DNA of 64,000 nucleotides from Prochlorococcus sp. AG-355-N16 (GTDB lineage: Bacteria > Cyanobacteriota > Cyanobacteriia > PCC-6307 > Cyanobiaceae): assembly GCA_003278545.1 (NCBI GenBank), contig QCEF01000002.1:123785-187784 (forward strand). The letters are read 5' to 3'. Positions 33,604 to 45,010 of this stretch are shown here, in pieces (the stretch's first letter is position 1; every line of letters starts with the position of its first letter). Made by a program: the position numbers and the translations under genes. A model generated the notes under the pieces. That model was not told the origin of the DNA and did not search any database. It saw only the letters and a list, made by a program, of their open reading frames with translations.

Positions 33604-33709
33604 TCACTTGTTTATATTTAATAAATAATTTATCAGTTTATGGTCACATTTTGATTGATTTATTCAAAATTTCTTGATTTTAGTTAATGATGCCATTTAA
33701 AAAGGATTT

Positions 33710-33868
33710 TTATCTATCATGAGATACTTCATAAAAATCATAAATAGTGGCTTCCAATGAATCCCAAAGATCTTTGGGTATATCGTTTTCTTCAGCGAAC
33801 ATACCAAGCTGACTAGCCAAGCCTCTTGCTTGAGAAAGTTTCGAATCATATGAATCTGACTTATTCAT
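33710..33868 (-). CDS. Small acidic protein, 52 aa
   Basis: ATG to TAA on the minus strand. The soluble, acidic product starts MNKSDSYDSKLSQARGLASQ and continues with a helical region (MFAEENDIPKDLWDSLEATI). It lies between pepP and the PSRP-3 gene, all on the same strand, so it may belong to one transcript. Good composition suggests a real gene. No family is recognised. Confidence 0.6.
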   Translation of the reverse strand: MNKSDSYDSKLSQARGLASQLGMFAEENDIPKDLWDSLEATIYDFYEVSHDR

Positions 33869-33922
33869 TTTTGAGCTTTAAACTTAATAAAAAATAAAAC
33901 TATTAACTTAATAAGTCAAATT

Positions 33923-35248
33923 TCAAAATTCTAAATCAGAAATTTCTTTTAGTGCCGCAATACTTAAAACTTCTGGGTTTGTATCTTTGACCAATACATC
34001 ATCTTCTATTCTAATCCCTATGCCTTTCCATTTCTCATCTATAGGAGGTTGTCCCTCAGGGACTGGGATCCTATCACTTATATAAAGCCCAGGTTCTACC
34101 GTAAGAATCATTCCATTCTGTAATGGCACTTCATAGTCCCCCATTCTGTATGCTCCAACATCATGAACATCTAAGCCGAGCCAATGTCCAGTTCTATGCA
34201 TGTAAAGATGTTTATAAGATTGATTCTCAATTATCTCTTCAGTACTGCCCGACAATAAACCAATTTCTTTTAATCCTTGTATAAGAATTGTTAAAGCAAC
34301 ATTATGAACTGCACTAGAATTAGATCCCTTTACCGCACTTTGAATTGCATTTTTCTGAGCACTCAAAACAATTTCATAGATAACTTTTTGCTCATCAGAA
34401 AATTTACCACCTATTGGAATAGTTCTTGTTATGTCTCCATTGTAATAATCGATTAGTGAGCAGCCAGCATCCACCAATAATAAATCTTCTTTCTTCAATG
34501 GTGAGTTATTTGAAGTGTAATGCAAAATACAGGCATTATCTCCTGAAGCAACGATAGAATTATATGCAGGTCCTCTGGCCCCTTTTTCCAGAAAGAATCC
34601 CTCTAGAAGACCCTGAATTTGCCTTTCATTTTTCTTTGATGAGATAGATTCTCTTACTAGTTCATGAGCTTCTGCTGAAATTTGTATAGCCTCTCTCATT
34701 CTTTTAATTTCAAATTCACTTTTTATTAATCTCATCTCATTTAAATAAATCTCTGGAGATTTTATAGAGTTGGCACCAATACCTGATCTTGATCGATTTT
34801 CAAGTTGTTGTGAAAATATTTCTAGTACTATTTTCTCAATTAATGGATACTTACCTATTGAAAAAACAAGTTCATCGGAACCATTTATATAACCTGGAAG
34901 TAAATCTCTTAGTTCAGTTATTGAGTGAGCCTTATCAGCCTTAAACTCTTTTTCTACGCCTTCTATACCCCATCTAAAGCCATGCCAGACTTCGCTTATA
35001 ACATCTTTAGGAGCGACAAACATAATAAATCTCTCTCCCTTTGGCTTATGCGATAAGAAAAGAGCAATTGCATCAGGCTCATCGAAACCAGTTAAATACC
35101 AAAAATTACTATCTTGTCTAAAAGGGTATTCACAATCGGCATGATGTTTTACAAGATTAGCTCCTGGAATAATAGCAGCTTTTCCATCTAATTTATTCAA
35201 GAAAATTTCTCTTCTTTCTTCAAAAACTTTATGGTCAGGTTCAAACAT
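33923..35248 (-). CDS. pepP: Xaa-Pro aminopeptidase (aminopeptidase P)
   Basis: A 441-residue enzyme removing N-terminal residues ahead of proline. An N-terminal creatinase-like domain (about 1-170) precedes the M24 'pita-bread' domain. Metal ligands are visible: VDAGC (Asp), NGDITRTIP (Asp), HRTGHWLGLDVHD (His), LTVEPGLYI (Glu) and GIRIEDDVLV (Glu). The length is normal. It is divergent from the DUF21/CBS gene. Confidence 0.95.
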   Translation of the reverse strand: MFEPDHKVFEERREIFLNKLDGKAAIIPGANLVKHHADCEYPFRQDSNFWYLTGFDEPDAIALFLSHKPKGERFIMFVAPKDVISEVWHGFRWGIEGVEKEFKADKAHSITELRDLLPGYINGSDELVFSIGKYPLIEKIVLEIFSQQLENRSRSGIGANSIKSPEIYLNEMRLIKSEFEIKRMREAIQISAEAHELVRESISSKKNERQIQGLLEGFFLEKGARGPAYNSIVASGDNACILHYTSNNSPLKKEDLLLVDAGCSLIDYYNGDITRTIPIGGKFSDEQKVIYEIVLSAQKNAIQSAVKGSNSSAVHNVALTILIQGLKEIGLLSGSTEEIIENQSYKHLYMHRTGHWLGLDVHDVGAYRMGDYEVPLQNGMILTVEPGLYISDRIPVPEGQPPIDEKWKGIGIRIEDDVLVKDTNPEVLSIAALKEISDLEF

Positions 35249-35322
35249 AAATTCTGTATTGGCGTGTTTAAAAAAAAAATGGAAGAATGAATTAAAACAG
35301 ATTTAGTAACTAATCTACCTTA

Positions 35323-36306
35323 ATGGAACCAAGTGTTTACGGATTATTTTTACTCATAGTTATTATTTTAATTGGATCAGCATGTTGTTCGGGAGTAGAA
35401 GCAGCTTTTTTAGCTGTAAATTCAATTAGAATTTTAGAAATTGCCTCTAGACAAAAGCCAAAAAGTTCTGCAAATCAACTTCTTAAACTTAGAAAACATC
35501 TTGGACGGACACTAACTGTGATTACTATTACTAATAATGGATTTAATATAATTGGCAGTCTTATTTTAGGAGTATACGGAGCATTGGTAATTAATAGCAG
35601 TTTTGGTTTAACCCTTTTTTCAGTAGCTTTTTACATACTTGTTGTTTTAGTAGGAGAAGTACTACCAAAAGCTCTTGGCACAAGATTTTCAGTTCAAATA
35701 GCACTATTATCTGTTCCTATCTTGCGAATATTAAATACTTTAATGAGGCCATTCTTAATATTAATTGAACAGATATTTCCAGTTATTACAGCAGAAAACG
35801 AAATTTCAACTGATGAAGAAGAAATTAGACAAATGGCAAAAATTGGAAGTCAGAAAGGTTTGATAGAGGCTGATGAGGCAGCAATGATATTTAAGGTTTT
35901 TCAATTAAATGATTTAAAAGCAAAAGACTTAATGACCCCTAGGGTATCGGCACCTTGTCTTGATGGGTCATCAAATCTTGATGAAATTTCAAAACTCATT
36001 ATGTCTGACTGCTCTCCATGGTGGGTTATTTTGGGAGATAAAGTTGACAAAATACAAGGGGTAGTAAAGCGTGAGAGAATGTTGGCAGATTTAATTAATG
36101 GGGAAAATAAAAAATTATTATCAGAAATTTGCGAACCTGTGGACTACATTCCCGAAATGATTAAAGCAGATCAATTATTAACTAAATTTGACAAGAATCA
36201 TAAAGGAGTGAAAGTAGTAGTAGATGAATTCGGGGGATTCGTGGGAATTATTGGTGCAGAAGCTGTGTTATCTGTATTAGCTGGTTGGTGGAAAAATAAA
36301 TCATGA
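35323..36306 (+). CDS. CNNM/DUF21 membrane protein with CBS pair
   Basis: A 327-residue protein. The N-terminal DUF21/CNNM region has three or four spans (about 1-140, including GSACCSGVEAAFLAVNS and VVLVGEVLPKALGTRFS). A CBS-pair region follows (about 190-320, DLMTPRVSAPCLDGSSN and VVVDEFGGFVGIIG). The C-terminal CorC/HlyC domain is absent. Related proteins act in magnesium or cobalt handling. It overlaps the GTPase gene by four bases (ATGA), so the two are translationally coupled, which suggests a shared membrane function. Confidence 0.8.
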   Translation: MEPSVYGLFLLIVIILIGSACCSGVEAAFLAVNSIRILEIASRQKPKSSANQLLKLRKHLGRTLTVITITNNGFNIIGSLILGVYGALVINSSFGLTLFSVAFYILVVLVGEVLPKALGTRFSVQIALLSVPILRILNTLMRPFLILIEQIFPVITAENEISTDEEEIRQMAKIGSQKGLIEADEAAMIFKVFQLNDLKAKDLMTPRVSAPCLDGSSNLDEISKLIMSDCSPWWVILGDKVDKIQGVVKRERMLADLINGENKKLLSEICEPVDYIPEMIKADQLLTKFDKNHKGVKVVVDEFGGFVGIIGAEAVLSVLAGWWKNKS

Positions 36307-37544
36307 AACATTTTAAAATTAAAGAAAATTATTTACTGTTAAAAAAATGGTGGGAGACTATTGATCTTACCAATTATGAAAAAAGTTTTCTTAATAGAGA
36401 AATAATTTCTTTTAATCAACAACTTTTAAGACTCAAAGAAAAAAAATTAAGAATTGGCGCATATGGTAAATCAGGTGTAGGAAAATCCTCTGTTTTAAAT
36501 TCTTTATTAAAAAAAGACATATTCAAAACAGATATTATTAATGGGACCACAAAAGAAATACAATCGGAAACGTGGACTCTTAAAGATCAAACACTCAATA
36601 GTTTAGAGCTGATAGATTCTCCAGGATTTGATTTCTGCAATATTAAATTCCCAGATAAAGTGTACTCTTACATAAATCATTCAGATCTTATTCTTTTTAT
36701 AGTTTCTGGAGATCTAAATAGAAATGAGTTAAACGAAATCAGTTCTTTTATAAAAGATGGAAAAAAAATTATTTTAATTTTAAACAAAATCGATCTATTT
36801 AATAAAAATGAATTAAAAGAAATAATTGAAAATATAAAATTTAAGCTTCCAAAAGATTTAAATATTCCAATAATCATTAATAATGAAAACAATCTTAAAA
36901 ATTACATAGCAAAATTAATTAATCAATATGGAGAGATACTATTAACACTAAATTCTATTCAATTAGCTGACAAATTGTTTCTGAAAATAAAAGAGCAAAG
37001 ATTGAAAAGTAGGCAGAAATTAGCTCAATCAACTATTGGTAAATTTTCAACTATGAAGGCATCCGCAGTAGCTCTTAATCCTTTTATTTTATTTGATGTT
37101 GCCGGTAGTTTTGCACTAGATACTGCATTGATTAACGAATTAAGTAAAATTTACGGCTTCAAGTTGAAAGGTGAATCTACAAGAAAAATATTTAAAAATA
37201 TATCCGTTAATAATTTATGCTTGGGAATAACTCAAGTCGGCGTTAACACCTCTTTCAACCTTATTAAGAAACTAATTCTTTTAACAGCACCTTTTACTAA
37301 CGGGCTTTCATTATTACCCTATGGCCCCATAGCAATTATTCAAGCAGTAATCGCTATTTACTCTACAAAAATTCTAGGGAAATTAGCAGCAAAAGAGATA
37401 TTTATAAGAAGCAAAGCTTCTTTTATAGAACCTGCTATTTTGATCCAAAATATGAATTTTAATGACCCAGAGATTTTTAACTACATAAATATATATTTTT
37501 CAAATAGAAATTTAAATAATAATTTTGTTCGTTTTCTACCTTAA
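36303..37544 (+). CDS. Membrane-associated GTPase (Era-like, with DUF697-type tail)
   Basis: A 413-residue GTPase. G1 is GAYGKSGVGKSS at about 53-64, G3 is DSPGFD and G4 NKIDLF, so nucleotide binding is intact. The C-terminal half is hydrophobic and helical (VALNPFILFDVAGSFALDTA near 247-266, and NGLSLLPYGPIAIIQAVIAI), as in DUF697 GTPases tied to membranes. It begins inside the stop of the DUF21/CBS gene and precedes nadD by eight bases, forming a compact operon. The exact role is unknown. Confidence 0.75.
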   Translation: MKHFKIKENYLLLKKWWETIDLTNYEKSFLNREIISFNQQLLRLKEKKLRIGAYGKSGVGKSSVLNSLLKKDIFKTDIINGTTKEIQSETWTLKDQTLNSLELIDSPGFDFCNIKFPDKVYSYINHSDLILFIVSGDLNRNELNEISSFIKDGKKIILILNKIDLFNKNELKEIIENIKFKLPKDLNIPIIINNENNLKNYIAKLINQYGEILLTLNSIQLADKLFLKIKEQRLKSRQKLAQSTIGKFSTMKASAVALNPFILFDVAGSFALDTALINELSKIYGFKLKGESTRKIFKNISVNNLCLGITQVGVNTSFNLIKKLILLTAPFTNGLSLLPYGPIAIIQAVIAIYSTKILGKLAAKEIFIRSKASFIEPAILIQNMNFNDPEIFNYINIYFSNRNLNNNFVRFLP

Positions 37545-37552
37545 ATCTTAAA

Positions 37553-38131
37553 ATGGGAAAAAGCATTGCTTTATTTGGTACGAGTGCTGATCCACCTACA
37601 ATTGGACACAAAAAAATACTCGAAGAATTATCCAAAATATATGCTTTTACCATTAGCTATGTAAGCAACAACCCCAAAAAAAAGCACATAGAAGATATCT
37701 CAATTCGTAGCCATTTATTAAAAACTCTTATTGATGATCTAGATAATCCAAAAATCTTATTTAATCAAAAAATAAGTAGCCAATGGGCATTAGAGTCAAT
37801 CAAAAAATGTAAAGAAATTTATAAATTTAATAATTTAGATTTTGTTATTGGGAGTGATTTAATTAAAGATATTTTCTACTGGAAAAATTTCGACAAAATT
37901 ATTTTAGAGGTTAGTTTTTTTATAATTTTAAGAGAGGGATATCCTGTTGAATCAAATACTCTTGAAATGTTAGAAACTTATAGAGTGAAATTTAAGATTT
38001 CAACCATCAAAACCCCAAACATTTCAAGTTCTAAGTTTAGATTAAATTTTAATTGTTCTAATTTACCGTCGTCTTTAATAGATATAGTTAAGAAGAATAA
38101 TTTATATGAATCCATCAAATTAGTAGAATGA
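37553..38131 (+). CDS. nadD: Nicotinate-nucleotide adenylyltransferase
   Basis: A 192-residue enzyme joining ATP with nicotinate mononucleotide to make deamido-NAD. The nucleotidylyltransferase motif is GTSADPPTIGHKKI near the start, and the closing NISSSKFR is the ISSTxxR-type motif. The spacing fits the NadD branch. It overlaps nadE by four bases (ATGA), so the two last steps of NAD synthesis are translated together. Confidence 0.9.
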   Translation: MGKSIALFGTSADPPTIGHKKILEELSKIYAFTISYVSNNPKKKHIEDISIRSHLLKTLIDDLDNPKILFNQKISSQWALESIKKCKEIYKFNNLDFVIGSDLIKDIFYWKNFDKIILEVSFFIILREGYPVESNTLEMLETYRVKFKISTIKTPNISSSKFRLNFNCSNLPSSLIDIVKKNNLYESIKLVE

Positions 38132-39825
38132 AATTTTTACTTGCCCAAATAAATCCAGTTGTTGGAGATTTAGAAGGCAATGCAAAAAAAATACTTAATA
38201 TTGCTTCAAAAGCTAGCTCAATTTCTGCTGATTTTGTTCTTACTCCAGAATTATCATTATGGGGATATCCTGCAAATGACTTACTTTTTAAAAAAAATTT
38301 AATCAACAATCAATACCAAATTCTTGATCAATTAGCTTTAGACATTAATAAAAAATATGGAAACTTAAGCATCTCAATCGGAATAGCTGAGATAATAAAT
38401 GATTCTTTTTTTCCTAATCTTTATAATTCTATTGCGTTGGTTGAGGGCGGTGAATGGAAAATAATTGCTCGGAAAATTATTCTTCCCACGTATGAAGTAT
38501 TTGATGAGAAAAGATACTTTAGATCAGAAGAAAAAGTTTCCGTATTGATTAAACAAATTAAAAATAAAACTTGGCGACTTGGCTTTACTATATGTGAGGA
38601 TTTATGGGTCAACAAAGATATAGAAGGTAGAGGAATCCATAGAAAAAATCCCATTATTGATTTAAAGAAAAAAAAAGTTGATATTTTAGTAAATTTATCA
38701 GCCTCCCCATATACTCTGAAAAAGTTAGAGCTAAGATCCAAGGTTTCCAGTTTTGCTGCACAATATCTTCAAGTACCTCTTATTTATGTCAACCAGATTG
38801 GTGCAAATGATAATTTAATTTTTGATGGAAATAGTTTTATTCTTGATAAAAATGGATCTAAAATTAAGCAACTGAAATCTTTTTCGGAAGATCTCTCCAG
38901 CTGGGAAATTGAGCAAACAAAACCTGAAAAAAATGAATTTGAAAACTCCGAAATGTCATCAATTTTTGATGCGTTAGTCCTTGGTGTTAAAGATTATGCA
39001 AAAAAATGTGGATTTAAAACTGCTCTAGTTGGATTAAGTGGTGGTATTGATTCAGCACTTGTCTCAGCAATTGCCACAGCGGCTCTGGGAAGTAATAATG
39101 TTTATTGCGTTTCAATGCCCTCTAAGTGGAGCTCATCTCATTCGAAGAGTGATGCAGAAGATTTAGCAAGAAGATTAAAGATAAGTTTCAAGAGCATTCC
39201 AATTGAAAACTTGATGACCTCTTTTGAAGAATCATTTATAAAAACAATATCTTTCGAGATGGCTGAAATAACAAATCAAAATATTCAGTCAAGGATAAGA
39301 GGCACACTTCTTATGGCTTTAGCAAATCAAGAAAAGCATTTGTTACTCTCAACAGGCAATAAATCAGAACTGGCCGTGGGATATTGCACACTTTATGGTG
39401 ATATGAATGGGGGATTATCTGTAATTGGGGATTTATATAAAACTAATGTTTTTAAATTATGCAACTGGCTTGATAGTGAAGATTCAATTAATCGTAGGAA
39501 GTTGTATATGTTAGATACTAAAGTAGATATAATTGGAGAAAATATACGTACGAAAGCTCCAAGTGCCGAATTAGGTCCTGATCAATTAGATACTGATTCT
39601 CTCCCACCTTATTCTATTTTAGATAATATTCTTAAAGGTATTATTGAAGAGAAAAAAGATTTACAACAACTAGAAGAAGATGGGTATAAAAAAGATTTAA
39701 TTTTAAAAATTATCTCACTAATAAAAAAAGCCGAATTTAAAAGAAAGCAGGCCCCTCCAATCCTAAAACTAAGCAGTCAATCATTAGGAAGTGACTGGAG
39801 AGTTCCCATAGCAATATCTTATTAA
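38128..39825 (+). CDS. nadE: Glutamine-dependent NAD+ synthetase
   Basis: A 565-residue enzyme converting deamido-NAD to NAD. The N-terminal nitrilase-like glutaminase holds the triad positions (Glu in LTPELSLWGYP, Lys in the ARKIILPTYEVFDE region, Cys in FTICEDLW). The C-terminal synthetase has the P-loop GLSGGIDSAL at about 307 and STGNKSELAVGY. The length is normal. It is coupled to nadD by ATGA and is convergent with the DUF3326 gene, which it overlaps by four bases. Confidence 0.95.
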   Translation: MKFLLAQINPVVGDLEGNAKKILNIASKASSISADFVLTPELSLWGYPANDLLFKKNLINNQYQILDQLALDINKKYGNLSISIGIAEIINDSFFPNLYNSIALVEGGEWKIIARKIILPTYEVFDEKRYFRSEEKVSVLIKQIKNKTWRLGFTICEDLWVNKDIEGRGIHRKNPIIDLKKKKVDILVNLSASPYTLKKLELRSKVSSFAAQYLQVPLIYVNQIGANDNLIFDGNSFILDKNGSKIKQLKSFSEDLSSWEIEQTKPEKNEFENSEMSSIFDALVLGVKDYAKKCGFKTALVGLSGGIDSALVSAIATAALGSNNVYCVSMPSKWSSSHSKSDAEDLARRLKISFKSIPIENLMTSFEESFIKTISFEMAEITNQNIQSRIRGTLLMALANQEKHLLLSTGNKSELAVGYCTLYGDMNGGLSVIGDLYKTNVFKLCNWLDSEDSINRRKLYMLDTKVDIIGENIRTKAPSAELGPDQLDTDSLPPYSILDNILKGIIEEKKDLQQLEEDGYKKDLILKIISLIKKAEFKRKQAPPILKLSSQSLGSDWRVPIAISY

Positions 39826-40880
39826 TCACTATAAGAACACTCTTGGATTTTTTTTAAAGGCCGTTTAACTGAATTAAGGTTGATACCTTTTTTGATAGCA
39901 AGAATTATGCCTGCAGCTTCTAAATAATTATCAACTTCAAAAAGATTGGGATAATTATAAAACTTATTTGTCACTTTTAATGTATTTTGATTTTTTACAG
40001 AGATAATATTTAAACCTTTTTCAATCCCTGCTAGTACTGCTTCTCCACCTAATGCACCATCAGGAACAACAATAGATTGAATCTGATCAGGGTGTAGTGA
40101 GATTGATTTATTTTTAGCCGGCAATTCAACAATGTCAGGTGCATTGCTTAACCCAATCAGTACTGATGGTAAAAAGGTGTATCCTATTTCTTCTGCAGCT
40201 GCACGAGGATCTAAATTTTCATTCAATTCAATTGGATTTAAAGCAGGTGCGTGAGCACAGGGAACTTTTAAAAATTTGCTTATTAAGTGACTTATAACTG
40301 CTTCGACTCCAGCAATAGGATCAACCCCTTTCCCCTCTCGATAGATATTAGTTTCTAAAGAATCTGGATCATCTGGAAATTTTGCCACAATTGCTATTGC
40401 CGTTACTCCTTTTTCTATTAAACATTTTCCAGCATCAATTAGAGTATCTGGATTTTCAATTGTGCCACCACTGATTTTTGAAAAATCAGAATCAATAACT
40501 ATTTTTAATGGCTTTTTTGTAATGACATAATTATGAACATTAATCCCTAAAGTAGAAACACATGCATCAGCAACTTGTAAATGTCTTACTAATAATTCTT
40601 TTTCAATGGCTGAATCAAAAATTATCCCAATTTTCTGTTGCTTTACCCTTTTTAAAGCGATTTCTCCTTTAGCAAGTCGGTCTAAACTATAACCCTCAAC
40701 ATAAAAAATATTTTTATCTTTTTCAGAAAGAGTACCGCCATTCATAACATTTGGATGAGTAATTAAACATCCACTTGCCGATGCTAATAATTTAGCGGTA
40801 GGAAGTGCATCCCCAGCAAAACCTCCTACTTCACAACCAATACCAGTTGGAACAATGAATATTGTTGGTGAATTTTTCAT
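39822..40880 (-). CDS. DUF3326 family protein
   Basis: A 352-residue soluble protein matching the DUF3326 pattern: IFIVPTGIGCEVGGFAGDAL at the start, LITHPNVMNGG, CAHAPALNPIE and VPDGALGGEAVLAGIEKG. The conserved Gly, Asp and His positions suggest an enzyme, but no reaction is known. It lies downstream of the ferredoxin gene pair on the same strand, after a 27-base gap. Confidence 0.75.
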   Translation of the reverse strand: MKNSPTIFIVPTGIGCEVGGFAGDALPTAKLLASASGCLITHPNVMNGGTLSEKDKNIFYVEGYSLDRLAKGEIALKRVKQQKIGIIFDSAIEKELLVRHLQVADACVSTLGINVHNYVITKKPLKIVIDSDFSKISGGTIENPDTLIDAGKCLIEKGVTAIAIVAKFPDDPDSLETNIYREGKGVDPIAGVEAVISHLISKFLKVPCAHAPALNPIELNENLDPRAAAEEIGYTFLPSVLIGLSNAPDIVELPAKNKSISLHPDQIQSIVVPDGALGGEAVLAGIEKGLNIISVKNQNTLKVTNKFYNYPNLFEVDNYLEAAGIILAIKKGINLNSVKRPLKKIQECSYSD

Positions 40881-40907
40881 TATTAAAAATATTTCAATTT
40901 ACATTTT

Positions 40908-41099
40908 TTAATTAGCTATGACAGCTTTAATTTTAAGTTTTTTTGTTCCAAAAGAGTCAATAGAATTTTGAATATCAACAATTGACCATCGGATTAAATC
41001 ACCTTTTGTTTCTAAATTTGTAATGATGAATTTCCTTAAATTTTTTAATTTTATTGAAACTGGCCAATCTAAATAATAATCAACTGAACTTAATTTCAT
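40908..41099 (-). CDS. Small hypothetical protein, 63 aa
   Basis: A 63-residue soluble protein starting MKLSSVDYYLDWPVSIKLKN and ending TKKLKIKAVIAN, with alternating hydrophobic residues that suggest a small beta-rich fold. Its ATG overlaps the TGA of the ferredoxin gene (ATGA), so it is co-translated with it. This tight link suggests a partner of that ferredoxin. No family is recognised. Confidence 0.65.
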   Translation of the reverse strand: MKLSSVDYYLDWPVSIKLKNLRKFIITNLETKGDLIRWSIVDIQNSIDSFGTKKLKIKAVIAN

Positions 41100-41422
41100 T
41101 TTTGATATTTACCAAATTGATCATTATATAAATCATCTTCGACTTCTTTACCAATAACAATATTTAAATCTGACTTGGGGTATGCTACACACAAAAGTGC
41201 AAAGCCTTTTTCTCGTAAATCATCATTTAATCCCATAGCATCTTCCTGATCTACGAATCCTTCCAATATCATGGATGCACAATCTGTACAAACTCCTGAA
41301 CAACAACTACTTGGTAAATCTATTCCATTCATTTTTGCCGCTGAAATAATATCTTGATCCTCAGAACATAAAAAACTAAAAGTCTTTTGCTCAAATTGAA
41401 CTTTGATATTGTATTCAGGCAT
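41096..41422 (-). CDS. Plant-type [2Fe-2S] ferredoxin
   Basis: A 108-residue ferredoxin. Cys40, Cys45, Cys48 and Cys78 give the canonical C-x4-C-x2-C-x29-C spacing. Around it, LPSSCCSGVCTDCAS and FALLCVAYPKSDL are typical of plant-type [2Fe-2S] proteins. It has an extra cysteine at 41 and a short C-terminal extension past the usual end, so it is probably a specialised ferredoxin rather than the main photosynthetic PetF. It is coupled to the 63-aa gene and lies 16 bases after atpG. Confidence 0.85.
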   Translation of the reverse strand: MPEYNIKVQFEQKTFSFLCSEDQDIISAAKMNGIDLPSSCCSGVCTDCASMILEGFVDQEDAMGLNDDLREKGFALLCVAYPKSDLNIVIGKEVEDDLYNDQFGKYQK

Positions 41423-41438
41423 ATCCTAAATCTTATTG

Positions 41439-42389
41439 CTAAACTGCTGAACCTCCCACAACTTCTAATATTTCTTGTGTAATAGCTGCTTGTCTAGCTT
41501 TGTTATAGGTTAGATTCAAAGTACTTGCTAATTCTTTAGCATTATCACTTGCATTATTCATAGCAGTCATCCTGCAAGCGAGTTCTGAAGCTGCCGACTC
41601 TTGAAGAGCTCTTAGTACCTGATTCTGTAAATATAATGGTAATAAGGAATCTAATAGTTGATCAGGACTTTGTTCAAAAACAATATCTGATGGCAACTTT
41701 TCTGAATCACTTTTTTCAATATTTGATTTTTCAACAAGTAACTTACTTTCTTTTGTAGTCAACCTAAAAATTTCATCGTTTTCCTCAGCGATTCCTTGAG
41801 GGTCAAGTGGCAATAGTGTTTGAACTACAGGGGCACAGCTAACTAAAGTGATGAATTTCGTGAAAATAATTTCTACCCTATCAGAATTTTCTGAAAGAAA
41901 TTCGGCTAAAATCTCATTTGTAACTCCTTCAGAATCCTTGACTGTGGGCACCTGTTCTAGTTCTTTGAAAGTACTTTTAATTACATATCTATCCTTTCTA
42001 TTTTGAAAATATCCAATAGCTTTCTTCCCTACCAAAATTAAATTTGGCTGATACCCTTGTTTGACTAATTCTGCGTATCTTATTTCTACCTTTTTTATAA
42101 TATTTGTATTGTAACCACCGCATAAACCTCTATCCGCAGTTATACAAACCAAGGAGATACTCTTTACTTCTCTCTTGGATAATAGAGGAGAGTCGACGGC
42201 CTCAAATTTTACTCTAGATTGAATATTTTCTAAGACTCGTGCAAGTTTATCTGCAAAAGGTCTACTCTTAAGAACTTGATCTTGAGCTCTCCTAACTTTT
42301 GCAGCTGCAACAAGTCTCATGGCCTCCGTTATTTTTCTTGTATTTTTAACGGAAACGATTCGATCTCTAATCTCTTTAAGATTTGCCAT
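41439..42389 (-). CDS. atpG: ATP synthase F1 subunit gamma
   Basis: A 316-residue central stalk subunit. The N-terminal [20 protein letters not shown] and C-terminal [20 protein letters not shown] helices form the coiled-coil shaft. The length exceeds the ~287 residues of E. coli because of the insertion typical of cyanobacteria and chloroplasts (near residues 195-235), but no CxxxxxC redox pair is visible, as expected for cyanobacteria. It is the last atp gene of the large cluster. Confidence 0.95.
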   Translation of the reverse strand: MANLKEIRDRIVSVKNTRKITEAMRLVAAAKVRRAQDQVLKSRPFADKLARVLENIQSRVKFEAVDSPLLSKREVKSISLVCITADRGLCGGYNTNIIKKVEIRYAELVKQGYQPNLILVGKKAIGYFQNRKDRYVIKSTFKELEQVPTVKDSEGVTNEILAEFLSENSDRVEIIFTKFITLVSCAPVVQTLLPLDPQGIAEENDEIFRLTTKESKLLVEKSNIEKSDSEKLPSDIVFEQSPDQLLDSLLPLYLQNQVLRALQESAASELACRMTAMNNASDNAKELASTLNLTYNKARQAAITQEILEVVGGSAV

Positions 42390-42407
42390 TGTATCTCCTA
42401 AATAAAT

Positions 42408-43937
<1,530 letters not shown>

Positions 43938-43955
43938 TTAAGGTTGATTGAAAAA

Positions 43956-44498
43956 TTACTTGGAAAGAGATAAGCCAAGTTTTCTAATTTGTGAAGCGAG
44001 AGAAGCATCAATTACTTTTGATCCTACACTGGCGACGAAGCCACCAATAAGAGATGGGTCGATTTTAGTTACAAGTTCTAATTTTTCTGTTCCAGCAATA
44101 TTGATGATCTTTTTGGTAATTAAACCTTTCTGTTCATCAGTAAGCTCGACTGCAGAAGTAACAGTTGCCAAAGCAATATTACTATTTTCTCGGTAAATCT
44201 CTAAAAACCTATCAAGAATTGAAGTAAGGATTCCAATTCTTTGCCTATCGGCTAATAATTTTAAGAAATTCAGTAAAGAAGAATTAACCTTATTCGAAAA
44301 AATTTCAATAATAATTTTCTTCTTAGCATCTGTCTCTAAAATGGGAGAGGATAATGCCTTCTCCAATTCAGGGGAATCATTAATTACTTCCAAGAGTTGT
44401 TTAACCTCAGAAACCATCTCTTCAGTTTGCGAATTTTCATTCACAACTTGAAGTAATGCCTCTGCGTATGGTGTAGTAACTGAATTTAAAAGTGGCAT
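43956..44498 (-). CDS. atpH: ATP synthase F1 subunit delta
   Basis: A 180-residue subunit joining F1 to the peripheral stalk. It has the N-terminal helical domain (VTTPYAEALLQVVNENSQTE) and the C-terminal VTKIDPSLIGGFVASVGSKV segment of the OSCP/delta family. Its ATG at 44498 overlaps the stop of atpF by one base, so the two are coupled. In cyanobacterial naming this gene is often atpD. Confidence 0.95.
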   Translation of the reverse strand: MPLLNSVTTPYAEALLQVVNENSQTEEMVSEVKQLLEVINDSPELEKALSSPILETDAKKKIIIEIFSNKVNSSLLNFLKLLADRQRIGILTSILDRFLEIYRENSNIALATVTSAVELTDEQKGLITKKIINIAGTEKLELVTKIDPSLIGGFVASVGSKVIDASLASQIRKLGLSLSK

Positions 44499-45010
44499 TA
44501 GTTCACCTCAATATTATTAATTGATTGAGTTACCAAATTTTCTTGTGTTGTTTTATCAAGTCGATTTGGGAGAGAATTTAAAGCTTTTTTAATTGCCAGT
44601 TCAACAGCTTCTTTTCGAAGTTGAGAGATTGCTCTGGATGCTTCAGAGCTCTCATCAGAAATTGCACTTTGTTTAATTCGTGCCATCTCCTCTATCGCTT
44701 TTTTCTCACTTTCCATTCTGATTGATTCAGATCTTTTAAGGGAATCAGCTTTTATTTGTGAAGCTTTTTCTTCTGCTGAAGATAAATCTTTCTTCGCCTT
44801 TTCTAAAGCTTGAGTTGCATTGAAGAGTCGATCTTCAGCATCTTTTAATTCAAGAAGGATTCCTTCTCTCCTTTTTTGAAGCATTTTACCTAGGAAACCA
44901 GGCAAAAATTTATAAAGACCGAAAACTACTACAGCCCAATTAAGGATATTAGTTTCGAATAAATTGAAGTTCAATCCAAAACCTTCTGTAGCTAAAAGAG
45001 TTAAATTCAT
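44498..45010 (-). CDS. atpF: ATP synthase F0 subunit b
   Basis: A 170-residue peripheral-stalk subunit. The N-terminal span (about 22-42, [19 protein letters not shown]) is followed by a long charged helix (residues 50-165) that dimerises with b'. The leading ~20 residues are usual for cyanobacterial b. It overlaps the b' gene upstream by four bases and atpH downstream by one. Confidence 0.95.
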   Translation of the reverse strand: MNLTLLATEGFGLNFNLFETNILNWAVVVFGLYKFLPGFLGKMLQKRREGILLELKDAEDRLFNATQALEKAKKDLSSAEEKASQIKADSLKRSESIRMESEKKAIEEMARIKQSAISDESSEASRAISQLRKEAVELAIKKALNSLPNRLDKTTQENLVTQSINNIEVN

